NCBI GenBank assembly: GCA_009746045.1
Contig: RPFO01001805.1
Coordinates: 1-64,000 of the forward strand
Direction: 5' to 3'
DNA length: 64,000 nucleotides
Origin: Mesostigma viride
Taxonomy: Eukaryota; Streptophyta; Mesostigmatophyceae; Mesostigmatales; Mesostigmataceae
Within the stretch, counting starts at the first letter, position 1. Every line of letters begins with the position of its first letter. Below the pieces are notes generated by a model. It saw nothing but the letters and a program-made list of their open reading frames with translations. It searched no databases and was not told the DNA's origin. The position numbers were made by a program, and so were the translations under genes. Shown in pieces: positions 56,259-64,000 of this stretch.

Positions 56259-57286
56259 TTAGTGTCTGCCGTGGCCTTGGGTCTTCTTGAAGGAAGGACA
56301 CTCTTTCTTGATGTGCCCCCACCCCTTGCACAGGTAGCACTGAATCTTGGACTTGCCCTGGCCACCACCCCCATTGTCAGACGCGTTACCCGGCTTGGGC
56401 TTGCCACCCACCCTCCTGAACACCGACTTGGCATGTGATTGCCCGTCAGGGTCGGGTGAATGGTTGGCCTTCCGCTTGTTGTGGTTGCCCCCACGCCCTC
56501 CTTGGCTTCTGTCAGCCTCAGACGCCCTGGAGCCCCCCTGGGCACGCCCACCTGCATGGGTTGCCTTCACAGCTGGCACCCCACCCTCAAACAGCTCCTC
56601 TGCCTCGAGTGCCTGTTTGATGATGACCTTATAGGCCTTCAGGGTAGAGTGTGGGGCACACATGACCTTTAAGGAGCCACGTGTTGCCTTGTCCAGCCCA
56701 GAAACCTTCAGCCAGTTAGTCAGGGCTATGTTGTCAGCTACGTTAAAGCCATGAGCCCTGCCCTCCTCAACCATTTTACAATAGTTGAGAAAATTCTGGA
56801 TGAGGTCTCCCTTGACCTCCCACCCTTGGTACTTATCCTGCCAGTGGATCCCCACTTTCTTACGTTGGTCCTCTAGCAGCTCCCTCAGCTCTGCCACGTA
56901 GACTGCCCAGGCCTTGTTGGCCTTCTTGCACTCCCTAGTGAGGTCTTTTATCTGATCTGTGCATTTGCCAAAAGTCTGGCTGCCTATCCAGATCTGATAA
57001 TATAGTTAGTACCACCGTACAAACTTGGAAACCCCTCTAGTCCCTCCACAAACTCCTCTGCCTGCTTTGGCTTAGAGTCTGAAGTGACAGGTTGCAGCTG
57101 ATTTACTATAAGGAGACCCTGGGTGGTGAAATCATAACCTGAAACAGCATGTGCATTATTATTAATCGAAGGGATATTGGTGATTTCTCCGGGGGCGCCC
57201 ACATCATCTACGTGAGCCGTCCCACTACCAGCACCCCCGTCTTTATTGCCACTGGCTGGGCCTTTACTACGCCGCCCGTCTGCCAT
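56259..57286 (-). pseudogene. Retrotransposon gag-like protein with zinc knuckle, frame break near 56990
   Basis: A start at 57286 (MADGRRSKGPASGNKDGG) runs to a stop near 56984; the sequence continues in another frame through 56897 to 56259 (the natural join includes ...TFGKCTDQIKDLTRECKKAN). The second part is helical and capsid-like (NFLNYCKMVEEGRAHGFN, NWLKVSGLDKATRGSL), followed by a Gly/Arg/Asn-rich basic tail and a CCHC zinc knuckle CYLCKGWGHIKKEC. This is the signature of LTR-retrotransposon Gag; the knuckle binds RNA. No pol follows on this strand, so it is a fragment or a gag-only element. Confidence 0.7.
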
Positions 57287-60250
57287 GGTACACTACACTG
57301 CTGTTCAAGAACACTGGAGCAAAGCAGCCAAAACAAAACCTGACAGCAAATATGTACAAGTCTGCCAAGAAGTGCCGCCTGCACCGGTGTCAATTGCGCC
57401 GCGAAGTGCCGACGAGTACAGAAAAAAAATTGCCGACGTTTGTAGCCCCGTTTAACTGAGGCCACGGAAGTCGCAATACTCGTATGCGTATTCCCCGTCT
57501 TCCAGGTCGGGCGTGAGAGCCGGACCCGCGCCGGTCTGGATCAACACAGGAACATGAAACCCTTTGTACAGATCGAATTAGTCAGCCCATGTCGCAGACA
57601 GCCTTCCACATGCAGGCCAAGGCATAGCGGCCCTATCTTTCCCGCATGCGTTAATTAAACTATATTCAGAGAAAACCGATCCCAAGAGACGAAGGCGCAG
57701 GTATAGAAGGAAATATTATCTACGTGAGGATTTCCGCTGTGAGCAGGTCTAACTTCTAAACGCGAGCATGTCCCGAAGCGGGCAGCACGTCTCCGATAGC
57801 TTGTCTGCGACCCGCCCATTACCTGACAAGAATGTGTCGTCTTCGTTATCCTGACCGCGGAAGGTCAAAGGCATAAAGGGGTTCTGCTGCAGAGGACCGT
57901 CGTCGTCGTATCTACCTGAAGTTCCTCCGATACCATCGTTACGCCGCGGACCTACACCGCCTCCTCTACCACGACCTAATCCACGTCCCAAGGAGCCTCG
58001 TCTAATTCTACCTAAACTAGTGGGGCCGCAAGTTGCTGAGGAGCTACTCTGTGCGAAGGTCGGACGCGACAATTCAGATCTCAATGCATTTACATATGTA
58101 TAACTATAATATGCCATCAGCCAGTTATGCCGTCTAGGGTATTCCGGCCCCACCGTCTAGGTCATCTAGTCGCTCTACACGTAAGCCAGCCATAATTTCA
58201 ATGCACAAGGATACACATTTCCATCACCATTCATCTTCATCATCCTGAACGACTCGAACACGCGGACAAGATAACGGCAGGCTCGAGCTACCATGGTCCG
58301 GATTCTCCCGATTTCTGGCCTGCTCTGGTTGTCTCCTTGATAATATGCCATGAGCCAGTTATGCCGTGACCAATTCAATTCAGGATATTATGAAGGAAAC
58401 ACCTAACCAGCCATGACCCAAGCTAATACGTGTTACAATCCATAACACACGCCGAGTGCCAACACGAGGGGTAGAACGTGCATAAATGACCACCAACGGT
58501 CAGGCATGCTCGGGCCGACCTGGCCCTCGCACACAGGAACCATGCTGGTCCACTACATCTACACGAAGGATAAGGACCACTAATAAAGTACGCAGCGCGG
58601 CGCAGATGCACCGTTACACTGAACTACAGTACCACACAATTGCCACGTCATAGGCCCAAGTAACCACTGGCCAAAGGTACTAACTACACGTAGGCATAGG
58701 AAAGCTCACGGTCATAACTACAGACCGTACAGACTAGCTGAGGCCACTGAAACGTAAGACCTACATTTACGGCCATAACTACAGCAGGTTGTTACGCGAC
58801 GTAACAGCACCATAGATATAGAGTTGGCTTGATGTTTTAGAGAGATTAGACCGGTAGGATTGCGTGTACCCATCAATCCATCCATCAGGGTTAATGCTCC
58901 GTGACTCCCCAACGGGAGCACGAGATTAACCCATGGTCCGCCAGCACTTTTTTTGGTTTTTTGACCCCTGAAAATGAAAAAAATCATAACTCCTAGACCA
59001 CAACTCCAAATACCCTCAACCCAGGTACTGGGAATATCTACACTTCAAGGGCTTTCAGAGTATGCAATAATACCATTGGTTTGTCAAGGCATTTGGATAC
59101 TAGGTCCAACCAAAGTTGGCCAAACGATCGTTTCCGTGCAAGAAAAAGTACACCCCCCCCATTTTTCTCAGGGGGGGGTCAGAAACCTCAATACCAACAT
59201 TGGACAATTTAGTTGGATAGTCCAATGGTGCTTTCCTTTGGTCAAACCACCCGGATACCCCATTTGACATGTATAATGCACGCGTGTACATGTATGGCTT
59301 ACGCGCGCGCAAACAGCCAACTATGCCATGCTATACAATTATGCAATATAAATGACCACAATAGAGTGCCAAACCTGCTGGAATCCAAACATGACGCCAA
59401 CTTGCCATCACTGAACGTTATCCCCCAAAGAAGTGCCACAAATTGTGCACCATAATGGCTAATACCCCTCCTAGAGCAGGCATGGAAAGCTGTTGCAATA
59501 ACCACTATCCTACTCATCAAAAGACATGTAAGAAGGTACGAGTCTCCCTGCAAACAACGTGCAAACGCATTGCCGCACCTGCCTCGATCATGACCTGGCC
59601 GGGTTCCGCTGGCCGGCATGCTCACACGTCACGTATGCAGCTACTAGTGGGAGAGGCGGCCATAGCCGCTCTATCCATGCATCCGTCATCATTACCATGT
59701 TGAAGATATGTGCAAAAATGACGTCTAACGCGTCCACGTTCCCAGCAAATGGCGCAGCGGGCTTTCGTAAAGACGCGGGAGGCCCAGGCAGACGGAAACT
59801 CCCAAGAACCAAAGGAAACCGGCGATACCAAACGGGACGTCAAGACAGAGGTAATAGCCACTGCGTATTTCCTCAACAGCATACATCTGATCATTCTTGA
59901 TGTACCAAAATAATGCATCATCGTTCAGGGGTCTACATCTGACCCATTTCAAGCCGCGGAACCCAAAATTGCCACAAAATGGCACGCTGACAGCCATATC
60001 TCTATGCGCGCGCGCAACGGTAAAAAATGTTAGCAAAAGTCACGTGACTGCCTGCAAGAAAGTGGTGGTATTTACTGGGCTGTGGCGCAATTACCTACCC
60101 AACCTAAGCATTTTCATTCACGTTGGGTCTGCCCCGACCGGCCGGACATATTTACGTTACGTCACTTACGTCGCAGGTCACGGAATTACGCGGCACAGTT
60201 ACGTTACGTGTGTTGTGGTAAAAAATGACCACATCGGCGGACCATGTGGG
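57287..60250. other. Repeat-rich non-coding stretch
   Basis: Contains dispersed repeat copy 1 (58212-58342), CT- and CA-rich stretches, and a pair of long C/G runs at 59152-59177. A minus-strand frame at 57749-58153 is Gly/Arg/Ser-rich (GRGLGRGRGGGVGPRR) and might be a repeat-derived or small RNA-binding fragment; I do not call it. Nothing else seen. Confidence 0.5.
58212..58342 (+). repeat. Dispersed repeat, copy 1
   Basis: ~130 bp sharing CATCCTGAACGACTCGAA, then GGCTCGAGCTACCATGG and TCTCCCGATTTCTGGCCTG with copies at 60679-60806 (direct) and 60937-61066 (inverted). Homology with the inverted copy extends further (GTCTAGGTCATCTA, CTCTACACGTAAGCCAGCC). Confidence 0.8.
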
Positions 60251-60448
60251 TTAATCTGGCTGTAGCGTGCGAGCATTGAAGGTGGCGAGGACTAGGGGTG
60301 CGCGTTGACCAAAGAGCGGGGGGGTGCGAGCGGGGATGGGGGCGGGGGTGGAGCAGGGTGGTGATGGGGGTGGAGACGGTGGTGAGAGGGGGGTGGCGGG
60401 GGCAGGAGGACTTATGCTTTCAATCACCGTTTCGATTCTTCCTGCCAA
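60251..60448 (-). pseudogene. LINE endonuclease start, fragment
   Basis: A Pro/Ser-rich minus-strand frame ends with PLVLATFNARTLQPD, which resembles the first strand of the AP endonuclease domain of non-LTR retrotransposons (ATxNxRTL). The frame stops directly after. A short remnant; the match is to one motif only. Confidence 0.35.
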
Positions 60449-60678
60449 CGCGTCGAGGCGACGCCGACGGTTGGCTCAGGTGGCCAGGTAGAATGAATCT
60501 GCGTCTGCACGCATTAGAAATGCGTGCAGTCTGAGGAGGTTTCAGAGGGGGCCGCGCGAGGCGGGGCGAACCTGGCACACTGCCGACCTGTTGCTCTCTC
60601 TCCGACAGCCTGAGGACTGCGAAGGGAAATTAATTAATGCTCGCGAATGAATGGACGAATTTCAATATATTGAGCTGA

Positions 60679-61066
60679 CACATTTTCATCTCCATTCATA
60701 TTTATCATCCTGAACGACTCGAAAACGCGGACAAGACAACGGCAGGCTCGAGCTACCATGGTCCGGATTCTCCCGATTTCTGGCCTGCGCTGGTTGTCTC
60801 CTTGATATTGAGCTGGTTGTCTCATTGATATAGAGCCCATGCAAGTGTAAAATCATAGATTAAAAAAGAAATAAGTTGTTCATGCATGAAGTTATTTACA
60901 GCACGATATACCCGTCTGAGGGGCATGCTCCTGTTTTATCAAGGAGACAACCAGCTCAGGCCAGAAATCGGGAGAATCCGGACCATGGTAGCTCGAGCCT
61001 GCCGTTATCTTGTCCGCGTTTTCGAGTCGTTCAGGATGATGAATATGAATGGAGATGGAAATGTGT
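60679..61066. repeat. Inverted pair of the dispersed repeat
   Basis: Arms 60679-60806 and 60937-61066, ~128 bp each and ~93% alike by eye, face each other across 130 bp. Transcripts through here could form a long hairpin. The same sequence occurs singly at 58212. Confidence 0.8.
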
Positions 61067-61353
61067 AGCCTTTAGTAGATGAAATGATGGCTGGCTTACG
61101 TGTAGAGCGACTATAGATGACCTAGACGGTGGGGCCAGAAACAGCTTGCTTGATCAGGGCGTGGTCCTGTTTTATCCCCACGGGCCCCCCATGGCCCATT
61201 GCTAGAATGCAGGGTAGAAGTCCGCAGGTGGAGGTTATTGCCCCTGAGGATACCCGCTAAACTACCGCCTCGTCTGCTATTACAGTAGAGGACAGCTCAG
61301 ATGAGGATTATATCCCCCTCTAGTGACTATATGGTTGGGGTAGGATGCACTGA

Positions 61354-61860
61354 GAGGTGCTACACTAGACGTGACGGGCTCACACCCGGGCAGCCTCCTG
61401 GTTTGTCTGTAATATGGAGGCAGATGGTACGCAAGGATAGATGGCAAGTAGTGATGAAGGAGACCACCCGCAAGTCTGTGGGGGCTTCGCATGTGACCGC
61501 GTATGGCATTCATAGCGATTCGGGCCGTGGTGCCCACAACCCTGTAACTAGGACCTAGATGAATTAATTAATTAATAGACACGTGACTCCGTCACGTGAG
61601 CGTAAGTCCTCAGTGGGAGGGGAACATGGGATGGAATGGATGGTGTAAGCTATCTAGGTCCTAGTTACAGGGTTGCGGGCATCACGGCCCGAATCGCTAT
61701 GGATGCCATTATTACGCGGTCACACGCGGAGCCCCTACAGACTTGGGGGTGGTCTCCTTCATCACTACTTGCCATCTATCCTTGCGTACCATCTGCCTTG
61801 ATATTACAGACAAACCAGGAGGCTGCCCGGGGGTGAGCCCGTCACGTCTAGTGTAGCCCA
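61354..61860. repeat. ~205-bp inverted repeat around a GAATTAATTAATTAATAG spacer
   Basis: Left arm 61354-61560, right arm 61652-61860, with ACACGTGACTCCGTCACGTGAG (two CACGTGAC/GTCACGTG halves) in the ~90-bp loop. A third, direct copy of the inner part lies at 62640-62760 beside the LINE fragment, again with CACGTGACGCAGTCACGTG nearby (62851). Looks like a foldback element. Confidence 0.8.
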
Positions 61861-61989
61861 TGTCCATGCCGAGTCTATCACGAAAAGTCCACGGGTGGCG
61901 GCCCTGCCGCGCGCGGCCGGGGGCACGCCAGGTGAGGACATATCGCCCAGGCTGGGCGGGCTTAGTGCCCGCTAGTCTATCTGATGTGT

Positions 61990-62640
61990 CTACCTGATAT
62001 CTGTGCGGGCCAGGTGCCCGGCTAGGCCCAGGCGCCTGTGCCTAATAATGTGGGAAACATAGGGCAAATCAGCGTACAAATCCTCATTACTCATGTGCAA
62101 ACCAAAGGGGATGTTAAGGGCCTTGCGCAGCATCTTGGTGACGGCGCCGTCGAGTCGTTGCTCCAGCTCCTGCGTCAGTGTCCAGGTCTCGGCGCCGTAG
62201 GTCAGGATCGTCAGAATGACGACCTTGAAGAGGTCACGCTTGACGATCCGGGGTAGGGCGGGGTTGCTCCACCAGCGGCGGTGGTCGTGGAGTTGCGCCC
62301 ACGCCATGCCGATCCGTGTCGTCAGGTTGTCCTCGCAGTCGGGAAGCCAACTGCCGAGCAGCTTGAAGCGGCCTGAAGTAGGGTAGTTGACCTCGGTGTC
62401 GTCTAAGAGGCGGAGTGTGGGTGGGGGCCCTGCCATGCCGAGGGCCAGGGCCTCCGTTTTGGGGCTGATTTCTAGACCAACCGTCCGAGCCTTGAGCGCC
62501 AGGCAGTCCAGCCAAAGTTGGGCAGACTCCGGCTTCTCGATGAGCGTGATGTCGTCGGCATAAATGAGGTCAGCTAGTAAATTCTGCTTGTTAGTCGGGC
62601 CCCCTTCCCCAAGCTCGTTCGTGATCGCTTGGCCAGGGGC
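61990..62640 (-). pseudogene. LINE reverse transcriptase, C-terminal fragment
   Basis: The frame contains the YADD active-site motif (ADLIYADDITLI), a thumb region, and the post-RT signature LTYGAETWTL ... RRLGLAGHLAR typical of non-LTR retrotransposons. Its 5' end is cut by a copy of the foldback repeat at ~62640, so the remaining frame to 62709 is repeat sequence. Stops at 61990. Not capable of full function. Confidence 0.75.
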
Positions 62641-62760
62641 ACGGCAAGTAGTGATGAAGGAGACCACCCCCAAGTCTGTGGGGGCTCCGCGTGTGACCGC
62701 GTATGACATTCATAGCGATTCGGGCCGTGGTGCCCACAACCCTGTAACTAGGAACTAGAT

Positions 62761-63123
62761 AGCTTACACCATCCATTCCATTTTTTATCTATTAATTAAT
62801 TAATTAATCCATTCCATTCCATGTTCCCCTCCCACTGAGGACTTAGGCTCACGTGACGCAGTCACGTGTCTATTAATTATTAATTAACTAATGATGCAGA
62901 CGATATTTGTAACTTTCGCATTAATTATTTTCTAATGAGATTAGCGTAGTACTCCGTGACATGCCCATGCGCATGACACGCAAGTACTTACTTATACCCG
63001 TCATGCATGGACACTGGCCCCACCCAAGGCCAAACACTTCCGAACTTCGCAGTGCTCATGCATGGCAGTCATGGGAAACACTGGATAGCTTGTCACTGGA
63101 AGCGCGAGCAAGTACTTGCCACC
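62761..63123. other. AT-rich non-coding stretch
   Basis: Contains TAATTAATTAATTAATCC and a CACGTGACGCAGTCACGTG inverted pair, shared with the foldback element. No gene seen. Confidence 0.5.
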
Positions 63124-63954
63124 TCACGGGAAACACGGGTGCCAATCCATGTCTCCCGGCAGGCACCCAGTCCGTTTCCCACCCGGGAGCGTCCAATCGT
63201 TGTGCGGCCGAAAGCCGGTCGCGATCCCATCAAACGACATCACATCGTTGAAGATCTCGTACACGGGCGGGGGCCACGTGACCATCGCCGCCAGCTCAAC
63301 CACCGTCGAATAGACGTTGCTGAGCGCTGCGCCGATGATCGCGCCCGCCTGCGCCATGAGGACCACCTCGGCTAATAATAGCGCCACCTGGTCCACTGTC
63401 GGGTCAGCAATGGGACCTTCCACCTCCCCACCCGTAATTGACCGATCAGCCGCCCTAGTGCTAATGGAATGACCATTCTCGATACTACCAGTGAAATTAA
63501 GACTGTCCAGACTAGAGAAACTGCCATTCCTCCTCCCTCTCCTCGTCTCATTCGTCTGCTGCTTATTCATCAAGACGTTGTTCTTGCGGTAGTACTTTCT
63601 CATCGCCTGGGACCCCATCTCGCCTCCTACTCTGGCATACGCAACCTTGTCCTCCCCTAGCGCCACCACCCGCCCAAAGAAAACGTGCGCAAAGTCCCTT
63701 GCCGCGTGCACGTCGTCCGACATGACGTGCGCCACGTCCAGCCCGAGCATGCCGCCCACCGCATTGGCATATTCTGCGAACCGGTACGTGTCACCGGCGC
63801 CCCGCCCTGTATTATGCTCATCCCCGTGACGAATGTGGACCGCGATCGTCTCCCCCACACCCACACCACCGCGGCTGTGCATGCTACCAGCTGCCCCTGC
63901 ACGAATAGAAGACTTGCGGTTGTTGTGCCGCCTTTGCAACGAAAAATGGGCCAT
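63124..63954 (-). CDS. Fucosyltransferase-like (GT23/FUT8-type) fragment
   Basis: Minus-strand frame from Met 63954. IAVHIRHGDEHN resembles the donor-binding strand of alpha-1,6-fucosyltransferases (HxRxGDK), followed by VAHVMSDDVHAARDFA and, ~120 residues later, ALLLAEVVLMAQAGAIIGAALSN with VYSTVVELA, the conserved C-terminal GDP-fucose-site region. An Asn/Arg/Ser-rich insert lies between. The N-terminal two thirds of a usual enzyme are missing; exons may lie beyond 64000. Likely a host gene, acting in the Golgi. It may be partly decayed. Confidence 0.5.
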   Translation of the reverse strand: MAHFSLQRRHNNRKSSIRAGAAGSMHSRGGVGVGETIAVHIRHGDEHNTGRGAGDTYRFAEYANAVGGMLGLDVAHVMSDDVHAARDFAHVFFGRVVALGEDKVAYARVGGEMGSQAMRKYYRKNNVLMNKQQTNETRRGRRNGSFSSLDSLNFTGSIENGHSISTRAADRSITGGEVEGPIADPTVDQVALLLAEVVLMAQAGAIIGAALSNVYSTVVELAAMVTWPPPVYEIFNDVMSFDGIATGFRPHNDWTLPGGKRTGCLPGDMDWHPCFP

Positions 63955-64000
63955 CGACCCACTTCCCCCCCACTTGAACTCTCGCGAGCGACGGCCCCGC

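Overview
The window looks like a piece of a eukaryotic, probably algal or early-diverging plant, chromosome. It carries a block of large-DNA-virus genes (about 1-33 kb), a block of intron-containing, zinc-finger-rich genes of uncertain origin (about 33-45 kb), and a transposon-rich tail (about 45-64 kb). The viral reading rests on a DUF5767-type protein, an OTU protease, an MSV199-like/PD-(D/E)XK protein, F-box-like proteins, a family of small Cys/His zinc-module proteins, a repetitive fibre-like protein, a tRNA and short TATA-like leaders close to the ATG. No capsid, DNA polymerase or packaging ATPase lies in the window, so the virus family cannot be fixed. GT-AG introns, AATAAA signals, LTR, LINE and Gypsy elements and a fucosyltransferase-like gene argue that the whole stretch sits in a nuclear genome.

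Layout. 1-21.7 kb: dense viral genes on both strands, many with one or more frameshifts, several of them at G/C runs. 21.8-25.8 kb: a 4.0-kb piggyBac transposon with an intact 807-aa transposase, inserted at TTAA inside the 10th-11th codon of a viral gene. 10.7-12.4 kb: a 1.7-kb non-autonomous TTAA element inside a viral OTU protease gene; removing it restores a 688-codon frame. 26.7-29.0 kb: more viral genes and a tRNA. 29.0-31.1 kb: a young non-autonomous LTR element (645-bp LTRs differing at one site by eye, AATTT target duplication). 31.4-33.0 kb: a paralogue of the piggyBac-split gene, fragments echoing it, and a membrane protein.

33.2-44.9 kb: seven genes (Gln/Pro-rich protein, four zinc-finger or RING proteins, one HNH nuclease with Cys/His repeats, one acidic/Pro-rich protein). 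At least two contain introns. Their intergenic regions carry arrays of recognisable eukaryotic promoter motifs: heat-shock elements, CCAAT, TGAGTCAGC and seven E2F-like TTTCCCGC sites. A large palindrome with nine 49-bp iterons lies between two of them. 45.3-49.9 kb: a Gypsy-type retrotransposon whose polyprotein starts with a cytosine-5 DNA methyltransferase domain and ends in a PHD finger. 52.9-56.1 kb: an LTR-like repeat split by a third, different TTAA-flanked element. 56-57.3 kb: a gag-like gene. 57.3-63.1 kb: inverted and dispersed repeats with LINE remnants. 63.1-64 kb: a fucosyltransferase-like fragment.

How the genes may work together: the viral part is rich in ubiquitin-system candidates (OTU protease with a second, apparently dead OTU-like half, three F-box-like proteins; a RING/TRAF-type protein in the next block). 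Three structurally different TTAA-specific elements, a near-intact LTR element and the many frameshifts describe a viral insertion being eroded by host transposons, although single-base frameshifts at homopolymers could also be assembly errors.
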